NCBI GenBank assembly: GCA_964035545.1
Contig: OZ037765.1
Location: forward strand, 20,468,495 to 20,532,494
DNA from: Bugula neritina
Lineage: Eukaryota; Bryozoa; Gymnolaemata; Cheilostomatida; Bugulidae
Reading direction: 5' to 3'
Length of the DNA: 64,000 nt
A program made the translations under genes and the position numbers. Within the stretch, counting starts at the first letter, position 1; every line of letters begins with the position of its first letter. This document shows, one piece after another, positions 12,774 to 27,800 of this stretch. The notes below the pieces were generated by a model that was not told the DNA's origin, did no database searches, and saw only the letters and a program-made list of their open reading frames with translations.

Positions 12774-14279
12774 TTTCAAAGTGTATTTTTCTAGATTTTC
12801 TATAGCTTTTTAATGCAATTTGATGTCCAATGTTAAATATAGATTTTTTTCATTGTGTTATCTAAATTTATCATTTTGTTTTATTCTACTGCTGCTTCTT
12901 TAAGCCCATGTATATTACATGTATCCGAATTGACAATAAGAAAACGAATGAGTTGCAAAACTTGGTTATGAAAAAGCTTAGGTACCTCTATTCACAAAAT
13001 ACCTAAGCACCAAGTTTAAAAATATATTTTGTATATGTCTTTCCAACAAACTGTGTATCTCTAATCATATGAAAAGGAAGGCTATTACATGTATGTAGAC
13101 TACATCTAACACATTTACATTCATAACTATGCTATATAATGTTATTGCAAAATTTGAAGATATTATGTTTCTAAACATATTTATATGAACCTGAATGTGA
13201 ATACACCTACATTACTAGGAGCATATTTTTATTATTAATTTAGATGAAAACATTAGATCAAAGATTAAGTTGTTGGCAGCTTATTTGTTGACACGCTTTA
13301 TATATTGACAAAAATATCATATAGTTGGTAATTTAGCTTAGTATAATCTAGCAAGTTTGGTCCCAGCAAATACAACTTTCTGCATCTAAATGCTAGGGCT
13401 TGTCCATACTTTATATTATAATCAGGTTTCTTGCTTCATGTAATACAACCACGCTCATGCACTTTTTATCCATAATAATAATTGATGGTGCGTAGATCAG
13501 TCATAAAATCACAGCAAATTACAGTAACATTTATACTGAATATCACTTATAGTTGCTCTTCTTATTTATATAGCCAAATGGCCTATGGACCATGATAAAA
13601 AATTACCTCAAGTTTTATTTCTTCATTTATGCTATTAATAATCCATGATTTTAAATTTAAATAAATTTACAGATCTTAAACCAGAGAACAGCTTCATTAT
13701 TAAAATTATGTTAAAATAGCATTATAGAAATCTCATCAATGAATATATGTACTTAAAATAAACTCAAAAATGTATCTGAACTAGTAAGTTTAAAAATCTG
13801 TACAACTAAGCTTGTAATCGGCTACAAAAGGATATAGGTACTGCTCTCCTCTGCTAATTTTAAAGGATTCTGTTCTAGTTTGGTGTATTCTTATATTAAA
13901 ATACAAGCTGCAAGCAATGGAAATATAACTCTCTTGGTGTATGCACAGCTAATAAAGAGCTCGCAAATGGGAAAAGACAACTCTGTAATTTATCTTCATT
14001 TAGTAAATTAACTTCGAATGCAGACTCTCATCGACATCTTCTAAAACAATAAATAGAAGATCTATAGCACAGTTGAGAGGTCAATTTCGGTTAACAAACC
14101 CATGAGCTACGACCGCATGTGCATGGCCACATGAAAACATCGATCATATTTATATTTATTACTTAGTTTTATATTGATGTTGATCACAAAGTGTGATAGT
14201 AGTAGCAATAAATCTTAAAAATTATAAAAAGTATATCAACACTCAATTTTTTTATAAGTAAAAAATTTTTCATTTTTGT

Positions 14280-15096
14280 GTTATACTAATACTTATGTTA
14301 TAGTTATACTAATACTTAGAGTTAGTATAACTAATACTTATAGTTATACTAATATTAATACAAATAATAAGTTATGACTTATAGTTATTAGAGTACTATT
14401 TTCACTAATAGTAATACAGTAAATGTAATACTAATGCCAATAGTAATAGTAATAACTAGTAATATTGATTGTAGTACTACTACTAGTACTAGTAGTAGAC
14501 GTAGTTATAGTACTACTAGACCTAGTTGTTATCATCTTCATCCAGATCTCATTCTCATGGACTGAGTTTGACATTGTGATTGTCATTGAGTTACTGATTC
14601 TGACTTACAATTACTGTTAGTCAGTTAGTGTCACTGTTAGTATAGCTATAACTATGTGAGTATTACATTTACTGTTGATGTTACTACTAACAAAATGCAA
14701 AAGTAAAAACCAATCACAATCAATAAGTGTAACTGTAAGTGTTGCACTAACTCGAACTGTAAGTGGAAGACTAATGTAAAGACTAACTCTAGTAACACTT
14801 ACTTTTAGTCTTACAATGAGCTTACACTTACAGTTACAACCTTGTACTATCACTATGACTTACTCTTAGGCTATAACTGTGAAGTATCAGTATGAGTATA
14901 CGACATAAGTATGACTAACACTAACGGCAAAAGACATAGTGATAGTATTAGTAATTTGAAGTGTAACTGAGTGATGAGTCTGATGGAGTCTAAAAATAAT
15001 TAAGTAAGTTTCAATTTGTCTGTTGTAGTTTAGCTAATAGTTAAATTTTGAAGTTGATAGTACAAGTATACATCTATGATATAAGTAATAATAATA

Positions 15097-15157
<61 letters not shown>

Positions 15158-15560
15158 GATAGTTAGTACACGTATTCATATTAAATTTAGGTTAATAGTT
15201 ATAATACAAATACTTGTACTTATAGTCAACTTTTACTAGCCTCTAAGTCTGTTGCTATTAGTATTACTATTACTATTAGTATAACTATAAGGACCAGTAA
15301 TATTTTATATAAATATCAATACCAGTACTAGTAGTGGTATTGGTAGTAGCAGTACTACTTTTAGTAATAATACTAATAGTTATACTTGTAATTAAAGCTA
15401 TATTCATACTCATACTGATACTCATTATCATAATGATAATCATAAGGATGATGATATTTATTATATTAATATTGTCTATTTAATTATACTTAATCTTATT
15501 CTTATGCTATTGCTTATTAGTACATTATTTATTAGTATTACTTAAAGACTAAATTATAAG
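14280..15560. repeat. Block of degenerate simple sequence (TAGTAN/TTACAN hexamer-like) with a TAC microsatellite
   Basis: For about 1.3 kb the DNA is built from variants of TAGTAT, ACTAAT, AGTTAT, ACTGTA and TTACAC, recurring at multiples of 3 and 6 bases on both strands. A pure TAC run of about 20 copies sits at 15097-15157. Similar text recurs at about 22.4 kb, 51.5 kb and 52.3-52.7 kb. The 16-base stretch ACTTTTAGTCTTAC(A/C)A with flanking TT and TG is shared between about 14.8 kb and 22.5 kb. Confidence 0.7.
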
Positions 15561-16096
15561 TATTTTATTTTTATTATCAAACTTAGAGTTAGTCTTATTT
15601 AATCAATTAATATTAGTTGCTGTTAGCAGTATAAAAATGAAGTGCTTCCATATCTTACTCACAACGACTATTGCAGTGTTTGTCTTTTTGTGTAGAGTTG
15701 GGAGATAAGTTGACTACAATGAAAGTATTTAATAGAAGAGATGGTTTTTTCAATAATGTTTCTAAATAGAATTTTAATCTTGAGATCAATAATTAGCTTA
15801 TTAACAAATAACATTTGTTCTGCTGCAAGTAATGGGCATAAAACTATTGGAAGCAAACTTTACATGGTGCTAGGTGAATTCTTCCATGCTGTGGCTCTCA
15901 AGTCTTCTGTGTGTAAAATGTTGGATGCCATAACATTTAGTTATTGTGATCTCCTTAAAATTCCAAGTAAACACATGCTATAATACGTGTTTGTTTTATT
16001 GACAACTACAAACTTTTATGCTTGAATATCTACTAGTGTTGTGTATGCATGTCACTTCATGTGCTTTAGACTTATTTGAAACAGAAAAAAAGCAAC

Positions 16097-19000
16097 ATGC
16101 CAAAATCAAAAAGAGATAAGAAAAGTAAGTGTTAACAAAGTTTTCTTTTTATTTTAGTTTTTATTTCTAATTTATTTGTTTCAATTTTTGCTCAGCTAAT
16201 CTATGAGTGTAGCAAAATCATTTATGTGGTTTCAAAATATTTATTCAGTATTTCTCATACCAGTACTATCGGGCTAATGTTGCAAGTTTCTGTGAACTTT
16301 TAGTTTCCTTGACCAGAACACAGAAAAAAGGATTTCAGTCAAAGCAAACATTGGTTCAAGAGGTTAGGCATATAGTTTTCACCTTTTAGTTTCCAGTTTC
16401 AAGTATAATGTTTGGGCATACAATATATTAGAGTTCAGATTATTTAACTTGTGGTAATATTGATTGGTCATGCAGACTATTTTACCACACATAATTGATA
16501 AAATAAAAGCTAAAGTTAAGAAATAAGAATGTTTTTTGGTACGAAATTTGAAAAATCACTTTTTCAGAATCACTATGTTTAGGGTGACCAGATGCGCTGG
16601 CCATATAACCAACTTTCCTCTGCTGAGTAGGGCCATTTTATTTGTTATGTCTAAAGCGATGGTTTATCACCCTGGCATTGTTTACATATATTTTTGTGAA
16701 TTACAGATCCGAGATTGTTTAGATAAATATGCTAGGGTATTCACATTCTCAACTCACAATATGCGGAACTCAAAACTGCGAGAGGTTAGGCTGGAATGGA
16801 ACCAAAGCAGGTTACTATTAATTTTATAATTGTCTTTGCTAAAATGTTGATAACTATTTTTATTGTTTTAATAAGTTTGTGCTTACTATATTTAAGCGCT
16901 GTGCCCGAGTAGTGTACGTAGAATTAAACAGTCTATAAATCTCACAGATAACTTCTGCAATTGTTATGATAGCTCTGGAAATTTTTACAGTTTATTAGCA
17001 AATCTCCAGATTGTATTTACTAAAGTTCAGACTGGCAAGTCTTATTGATATTGTGGAATGTTGTATAAATTTATAGATTCTTTTTTGGAAAGAACAAAGT
17101 CATGGCTGTGGCACTAGGCCGGACAGCGGAAGATGAGTATAAAGATAACTTACACCACATTTGTTCTGAGCTCAAGGGTCAGATGGGATTATTCTTTACA
17201 AATAGCACAAAAAAGGAAGTCCTAAGGTAATGTGTCTTTTAGCTAGTGTAAATGAGGATAGCATTGGAGGACTTTTTGGCTTTTGAATTATAATTATTAA
17301 TGGTCTATCAGAATAATTATGGTGGTCTACCTATATGAGTATAAGTACATAGGTTTTGCATAACCTTTTGACCTGGTTTGCTTTCAAATATTTTTTTATT
17401 TATCCGAAGTATTTACTTATGTAAAAATCAAATATATTGAAGTATTTTTGTATATCTTTACTAACAGCATGTCATTCCCTATTTATTTTGAAAATTTATA
17501 ACAAAAGAAAACGTCATTGTTTCGGTGCTCAGCCGGCAGCTGTTATACCCCAAAGTTTGCTACGTGTTTTCAACCAGTGGTACGGTAGGTTATTGAGCGA
17601 ATAAAGGATGCAAGCTCTACAGATGGAGCTAATTATTAGTCTTATATCTCTTCATGACTGCTTTGTCAATCATTTTTTCTGATTAATTTGTACGAGTGTT
17701 AAAATTTGGGGAAGTTTCTGTGTTTAATATAATAAATGATTTACAGTAAATTCACATTCAGCTAAAGTTCCAGTCATATGGTTCAGTTTCTGAACAAATT
17801 TTTGCCAATTCTATACTGTCAAAATTCTGACGTTTGACAGTGATTCAATAGACTGAGTGCTATTTATGCAGTGTACTTTTTTTTGTTTCAACTCTACATT
17901 TTTATTACTAATTATTGATGATAAAATTTTAAAAGAAATGGATTTATAATATGGCAGTGGCAAATACAATTGATCACTTGAGTTTAGCTCCCTCTAACCA
18001 TACATTGTGTGTGGAAGGTGTTCTGGCCCATACGTTTCCTACAAAAATTTCCACTTCGTGTGGCCCCGAGCTTTAGACTAGGCTGCGCTAACCAGAAATA
18101 TTCTCTGTTGGGTACTCATTCATTTTTAATCACAATATAAAACTTGGTTATATAAAACTTGGTTTTTCATCGCAGGTGGTTCGAAAACTACCGAGAGCTG
18201 GATTATGCTAGATCAGGCTGTGAAGCACTGCAAACTGTTGTGCTGGAGTCGGGTCCTCTTAACGACTTTCCATATTCCATGGAGCCACAGTTAAGAAAAC
18301 TTGGGTTACCTACAGCTCTACAGCGGGGTGTGATAACTCTGACTCAAGATTACACAGTGTGTACTAAAGGTTCTGTGCTAACCCCTGAACAAACGCAGAT
18401 ATTAGTAAGTTCTTTTAAGATGAGAGCACGTTATGTGGAGATTCTCTAATACAATTAAATTATTTTCCGAGACATTCTTTTTGATTAATTTCATTGATTA
18501 CTCATTTAACGTAGTATAGCCGTTATAACTAATGCGGTGGGATATCCGTACCTTCTTAGATGCAACAGCTGCTTAATCACATATGGACTGTTTATAAAAG
18601 AAAATTTTGGAAAATAATTATAATACCAACTGTGTTTATTTCTATCCACTTAAGTTACAATTATAATTTTTTATTCATTTTAGCACTCTGCCTCCTACTT
18701 CTTGTTGTGTTCTCAAGTTATTCAATTTGTTCAACATAATGTCAATAGCTGAAAATTTATTGTTTTGCAATGCTCAAGGTTCTGATGGTAATATAGCAAC
18801 TAACTGGTTTTTTATTCAGAGAAGACAACTTACAAGTTATATCTGCAAGCCTACATATCTATTAATTGTAATTAGGCATTATAATACCTTACAAACGATC
18901 TTGTCATTTAATTGTACCTTTTCCTGTCATACAAATATTTGATATTTGCAGCATGCATATTGACTTTGTATAGCTGAATTAAATGTCTTTATTGTAGAAG

Positions 19001-20060
19001 TTGTTTTATCATCCAATGGCTGAGTTTAAGTTTACGTTACATACCATGTGGAGTAACAATGGTAAAATCACCAAAATTGATCAAGAAGACAGCACGATTT
19101 TACCAGAATCAGTCCGAGTTTCAGGTATTGTTTCCAATCAGACCATCAATATTCTGATTACTCACTAAATCTTTTCTGTACCCACCACGTTTGCCTTGCA
19201 CTGTACATAGTAATAATACCATACTGAATACTCAATATAATAATTTTTCTAAGCATAACTTGGCCATCAGTCACCCATCATGAATGTTATGACCATTGCG
19301 TCTTCACTATCCAATACCATTACATAATTTATCATTGCTTCCTACCAGCTTTCACTATTATTTATTTCTAACACATCAGCTTCTTAGAGGTCATTACCCT
19401 TGTCCTCATTATTTCAAGTGGTTCGTTACTTTCTTTATTATTGACTTTCAGTTGACTGTATGACTATATGCAAACTATATGGCAAGTCTTGATTTACATC
19501 TATCACCTCAGCATTACAATATTAGCTTCCGACACATAATCCCTTGTCTTATTGAAGTATTTCAATAATCGTAGTGTGCAATAGGTTACAGCATCATATT
19601 TTTTTCTTGATGCAAGTAGGCAACACATTTATAGGTCATGTTCAGGATGTGGTTTTTTTAAATTCCAAATGCTCACCACACAACTTCATGTCCAAATATG
19701 CAGTGTCAAGAGTGAACAGCAATGAGTAATGATGATGCCCCAACTTACTACTAGTGGTCATATACATGTTATTGATTATTTTTAAATCAATTGTGTAGAA
19801 TATTTGTGATTATCAATCACTCATCACTACTTATACTATCTATTACTGGTTTCCGGTATCTGTTAAATAATACATTTTTCCCATAATATTTTTTACTATT
19901 TCAATCAAACCAGAAGCTAATGTCCCCTATATGGTTCAAATTAATGAAATTTTGAACTAATATCCATCATTTTCATTTTGTAGCTCGAGACTCTGATCCC
20001 AATATAACAAAAGAGCCTGATCCCAGTATGTCAGAAGAATCTGATGAAAATGATATGTAA
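16097..20060 (+). CDS. MRTO4: mRNA turnover protein 4 homologue (60S assembly factor), complete
   Basis: Nucleolar paralogue of ribosomal stalk protein P0. In yeast and human, Mrt4 occupies the P0 site on pre-60S particles and is released during maturation. Exons: 16097-16124, 16304-16362, 16707-16810, 17077-17226, 18176-18404, 18998-19124, 19984-20060; 257 residues. The start MPKSKRDKK matches the family N-terminus exactly. Other family landmarks in order are [61 protein letters not shown] and LTPEQ. The C-terminus is a short acidic tail (SEESDEND). Length is close to the human protein (about 240 aa). There is no P-stalk C-terminal motif, as expected for Mrt4 and unlike P0. A convergent 14-3-3 gene lies 617 bases downstream. 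Confidence 0.95.
17227..19983 (+). other. MRTO4 introns
   Basis: Three introns (17227-18175, 18405-18997, 19125-19983) lie around the exons at 18176 and 18998. AT-rich, with nothing recognisable inside. Confidence 0.5.
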
Positions 20061-20677
20061 TAGTATTTGTTTAACACTGAAGCTATTTATTTGATTGTGC
20101 ACAATCATGTGATCAATCAGTATTACAATATTTAGCTTAAAAAATAAATATGGCATACATGGTTATATAAAAAGAGTCTGATTCACAAACAAAACACTAA
20201 CAGCTAAGCTTAATTCACAAATTACCAGATTCAAAAACTTTTTGCAATCAACTGAACCATTGCTAAATGAAGTATATTCATGGAAACCAAGTAAAGTTGA
20301 CAGAAAATACACCATTAACTCTTTGGTGATGAGTTCGAGGTCATTTAAAGAGTTGCCAAGTGCTACTTCAACTATTTAGTGACACAAACTAATACAATAA
20401 TAAGAATCTGAGCTGATATCACCAAAGCTAGCAGAGATTCTACACACTAACAATACTACATTTAGTACCTATATATCAAAGAGAGAAAGAGAGATGTAGT
20501 AACAGGTGTGATTAAAATGCTTGATCCTTCCATGAATTTTGTTGCTGGAATTAAAAACAATGGGAAGAATGAGCACCATTCCAAAAGTGTGCTATCAAAA
20601 AATGAATGAAGCGAAAATTTTCTTCAAATTTGTGAATTAAGTGTTGAGAGCTAGACTAGAGAGTACTATTGGAGTTT
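20061..20677. other. Convergent 3' ends of MRTO4 and 14-3-3
   Basis: The stretch holds the two 3' UTRs. I see no exon or RNA gene. The only AATAAA readable on the minus strand (20086-20091) lies inside the MRTO4 3' UTR, so the two transcripts may overlap at their ends. Confidence 0.5.
20143..20148 (+). terminator. Likely polyadenylation signal of MRTO4
   Basis: AATAAA lies 83 bases after the MRTO4 stop codon. Nearby, at 20086-20091, the minus strand reads AATAAA and could serve the convergent 14-3-3 gene. Confidence 0.5.
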
Positions 20678-22981
<2,304 letters not shown>

Positions 22982-24831
22982 TTCTGTTTGGTTGTCTACT
23001 AGTTGCCAGAAAGTGTCGGAGCGACAAAAAAATTCTTAGCGGTGTGCATTCGATTGAAGGCGGAAATAGCTTACTTGCTTGTATATTCAAGTGAACGCGC
23101 AAGAAAATTGTTGCTCACTAATCACTTTTTATTTCATTATGCTTTAGGAAAAAAAGAAAAAAATGAATCGCATACATGAAAAAAATAATTTCATTCAGTA
23201 AAAATAAAATGATTTTAAACCTGGTGTAATATTGTTTAAAAAGAAACTAGTGTATTTGTTGACAATTAGCGAACTATTTTTAAGTTAAAGGCTTGCAAGC
23301 TACAATTCAAAGTGGGCATACGTCATGTGAATTATCGCTTTACTCAGAAAATTGTTTGTAAAAGGAATGCCTACTTCTATAAATAGAAATGACTAATCGT
23401 TGGCTTGGAAGAAGCTCACAACTTCTAAAGTTAGCATTAATACACGCATAATAGTATTACGATAGTAACGTGTTCACTTGATTTCATAAAATATTATAAA
23501 TAAAAACATTTTAACGGCAAAGATTACCACTTTTTTCTGCTAGGTGTAAATATTAATTCAGCATTTGTTTCCATTGATTAGGAAATCACTACATGATATA
23601 TTATTGTACTTTGCTAAGTTATGATATTATCAATAACAGTAAACTTTTTGCTTAAAATAAAATATCAAGCTTGCTGGTTAATGAACCTTCCCCTTCATTT
23701 GTTTTATTATTATTATAAAATGTTGCAATAGTACTTTTTATTTTCGAACAAATATAGTATGCAGAAGTTAAGTTATGGGATAAGAAGGTCCTGTAAATTT
23801 GCACTTCTTTTGGATCTGATTAAGCCATGTGACTGATGCTGAAATGTACTTCTTTAAATGGAAAAAATAGATGTGTGTTTTTCTACTAATGCGGCATAAA
23901 TACATATATATAGTATATAGTACATACACACATATATACTATTTCAGATGAAAATATACTCTATACAATGCACATTTATTTTTGGTTGACCTTGTCATGA
24001 CCAATAACACATAATCAATTAAAAACACAGTTGCTGGAAATCATATACAGTATCTGAAACAAAATATGTCTTATGTTTTTAAGAGAAAATTCTCTAAATA
24101 TAACATGAATTATTTCATATGAGCCATTACAAGTTGAAAAATTCGAGCAAAATATAAAATTACTTAAACCAGTTAAAAAAAAGTAGTTTCCAGAACACCA
24201 CATAACCATTATGCATCATATAAAAATTCACAAAATTGGATCATTATGTAAATAATATAACATGGCATAAAATATTGAAAAATAATAGGCAAAACTACAA
24301 GGTGAAAATAGTAAAATGACAATATAGAATAGATTGAAAAAATATAAAAAGATTATGATGCACTAATAAACCATTCACATGGACGGAAATAATATGAGGT
24401 ATATGTTTTTCATAATAAAACAACTAAAAACAACCCATTTTTAAATATGCAACAAGAAACCAAATATTTTAAAGAGTACAACATAACGCAACTCACAAAA
24501 CACCAGAATATGGATAATTTGCTAACTTGAGTAAAATAATACTATCAAAGTTGAATTTCATTATTTATATACTTCATCAGCTACTCATAAAATATATACA
24601 TAATATCAGTGTATTAAAGAACTTATACCCACTGAATATTATTCAATTTATTAAACCAACAATAATAGATAGAAAACTATTAGAATATTGGTTCAGATAA
24701 AACAGTTTGTCTCCTATATAATAATAGTATTGTAGTGAGTCACCTCCAATGTGTGCAAGTGTTAGAGTGCTTGTAACTGTAAATCAAATGTTAACTAAAC
24801 TACAGCTGCCAAACCTAAGAGAGCCCTACAT
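22982..24831. other. Intergenic region between 14-3-3 and the eyes shut 3' end
   Basis: It contains the 14-3-3 promoter and 5' UTR on the left and the eyes shut 3' UTR on the right. AT-rich; I see no exon with a transmembrane or cytoplasmic tail that could extend the eyes shut protein. Confidence 0.6.
24647..24652 (-). terminator. Likely polyadenylation signal of eyes shut
   Basis: Minus-strand AATAAA lies about 180 bases after the stop codon at 24832-24834. Confidence 0.45.
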
Positions 24832-27800
24832 TTAGAAAGGGTCGCAACTCTCTGAAATCTCGATGTTTGAACTCCAATGAGCGATGTTTTTGAGAGGTGT
24901 ACCATTGATAACAATATCTCTGAGACAGCCTTTATATGATTGAGTGAATAAGCCAGACGTAGATGTCAAAGTATCACCTTGGTAACCAACATTTCCTGCA
25001 AAAGTCAAACATGGTCAGTATAATATGTGGCAGTCTAATATAAAACAGCGTGAAAACTCATCATAAATTGATTTAAAAACACATGTCAACACAAAAGCTA
25101 CCACAAAGTTTACTCCAGTGATCATTAATTGACCTTGCCATACACTTTAGGGTGCCAGTCTTTATTCTTCATTCCCACGTATAAAGTTTGAGTGAAAATA
25201 ACACAAATATGCAATGACGAATCAAATAGCTGAATGAAATACTTACCAAAGTATAGATTTGAGCCAACATCTAAAGCAGTAAATGTCCCAGGGGTGTCGC
25301 CATAGTGATTGAATCCATCTAATTCTACATATATTTTACTTGAATTGCTGAAATAAACCAAGACTGATTATGTGTATGCAAGCAGCAGTATGCAAGTGGA
25401 CCAAGTTAAAGTTTTAAAACTTGTGGAATTTATTGCAGTATGTAAAGAGGAAAACAGTCAAACATGACCTAGCTGCAGACTTAAAATCTGTACTCTGCAA
25501 GCTCAAACACAATGCTATTATTGCATACAATAGAAATGCTATTATGTGCTAATGCCAAAACACACAACCACCCATATTTGATTTGAGCACACAAATATTA
25601 TGTTGCAAATATTTTCGTATGTTTAAATTAAATTCAAACTAAGATAATGTTGTCTCAAATTCCTCATGTCATCACAAACTCAGCTACACACAATTTAAAT
25701 AAAAAACATTATTAAAACCAAACTTCATCAATTCGTGAGTGTAAAATATTATAACTTTTCAAAGTCGAAAACTTGCATTAAAAATTAAATTTTCCCAAAG
25801 CTTTGTTTATAATATTAAGGTTTTCAAGTATGGAATAGATAGCTTTTAAGGAGGATTAAAGTATGACTTTTGCATACTAGCTATTACCTGAATACAGTTA
25901 ACGAGTGCCATAAGCCGTCTGTAACCTTGACAGTATCAATCAGCATTTCATTGTAGGCCTGGTGACCAAATCTCCACGCCAATTTCAGCCTTCCACAACT
26001 TACTCCAATTCCAAAGTAGTCCACATCTACGTTCTACAATAAAAATAGCTTGCTGTGAATGTTCATAGCATAAACTACCCGATTGCATGTATTGCACTGT
26101 CTAAGTTTCTAAGCATGAGTGAGGTGATCAAGGATTCTTTCATTAAGTGCCGGGACCTGATCCTTCTACATGTATGGAACCTCAGCAAGTGCAAGCTTTT
26201 ATTAGGAAGATTTCCATCAACAAAATAGAAAGCTAAGCTTTAGGCTAATAAAAAACCATTATTTTGAGCGAGAAGTTAAAACATTTAAATAATGAATTAC
26301 TCTAATTTATACGTATATCATGTGTAGAACTAAATGCTTTAATATGCAGCATCAGATTCTAGTTAGAAAGCCAGATCAACTAATAACTATAAATTTTCAA
26401 TATACATTTTATGGTAAAATAATAAAAAAATTAAAATGTAGTTAATTTATCTATAAAAATAAGATGGAAGAGCACTATAACTCTTGGCATACCAAGTATC
26501 AATATTAAATTATCACAACCCAAAAAGTTAAAACATATCACCAAGTTCTGTACGTGAAAATTAATCTTACCATTCCATACCACATTATTACGCCATCATC
26601 AACAGTTGAGAAGTTAAAAGAAACTATGATGTTCTCAGTCATGTTTACATATGGATTCGGTATATCATTCAAAATAATCAAACTATCATTTGTGCCCAGC
26701 AAGTGAAATGAATTTCTTTCAAGCACAGTAGAATCTACAAACATAAAAACAAGAAATTAAATCCCGACGATCAAGCAATATTATACAAGTTTCAAAAGAC
26801 AATTCAAAATTACAAGTTATGATTTGTTTAAATATATAATAAAAATTACATTGCATTTTGTTACTTATACACCTACTCTGATCGCACGCAGGCCCGAACT
26901 GGTGTGAAGGGCAGAGACAATAAACTGAGTCTTCTGTGTATGCTACACATTGAGCGCCTGCTGCACACTTGTCTTTACATAGCACTAGATTCTCGCATGT
27001 TTCCCCATAATACCCCTGTAAACAATTCACTAATGAATCAATGTGCAGAATGTTGGTAGAACAGGCAGATTGCAACCCACTTTGAAAGAGTAGATGATCA
27101 ATAAATTTCTAGTGATGAGGAGGCACTAGGTACTCATAATAGCAAAAGTGGTGAATAGAAATCAAATCTTGATGAACAATTTTAGTAATAAATAATAATT
27201 CCTTTACAATTACTTTTTAACTGTTCAAGCTTGTAAGCAAACAATATTTTAACCTTCTCTAAGGGCTTTGTTTAAAAAAACTTTGCCCTCATCGAGATTC
27301 GAACCACAGACCTCCAGCTTGCAAGCAGGCGCGCTAAACCAAATTATACCACAGGGGCAGCTGGGTAAACTCAACACTACATCCCACCCAGTTCTCTGAA
27401 CTCCAGTGGCCTCTCTACTACTCATTCAGTCTTCAGGCTCCCCTGGCCACTCAACTCCCTCGGAGTACTACTACACTTCACTAAAGGCCGAAACAGCTTC
27501 AAAAATATTTGCCCCCCCCCCCCCCCACCGAGATTCAAACCACAGACCTCCAGCTTACAAGCAAGAGCACTAACCAATTACGCCACGGGGGCAGCTGGGT
27601 AGACTCAACACTACACTTTGAATAATTTTTTGTTAAAAAGAATATTAAGAAACTATTTATTTAGTCAAGGAACATTCTCTACAGTTGGAATTAACACTCT
27701 TATAAAACTCCCACTTCATCATATCTCCTACCTCACTGCATATACATGTCTGGTTGCTTAAATCAGCCTGTTTTGAGCAACTGGCCCCATTTTGACACAC

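Larger units (their letters stand above)
12617..16096. other. Intergenic region between GATA4/5/6 and MRTO4
   Basis: I find no gene. The left 1.6 kb is AT-rich 3' UTR and spacer. From about 14.28 kb to 15.56 kb it is degenerate simple sequence (separate entry). The last 500 bases are the probable promoter and 5' UTR of MRTO4. An 80-codon open frame at 15741-15983 has no recognisable domain and is not called. Confidence 0.6.

Noticed and set aside
15741-15983. 80-codon plus-strand open frame upstream of MRTO4
   Set aside because: No recognisable domain; it is AT-rich and probably lies in the MRTO4 5' region.
16560-16680. Possible transposon end (AGGGTGACCAGATG) in an MRTO4 intron
   Set aside because: It resembles some hAT ends, but I could find no partner inverted repeat or target duplication.
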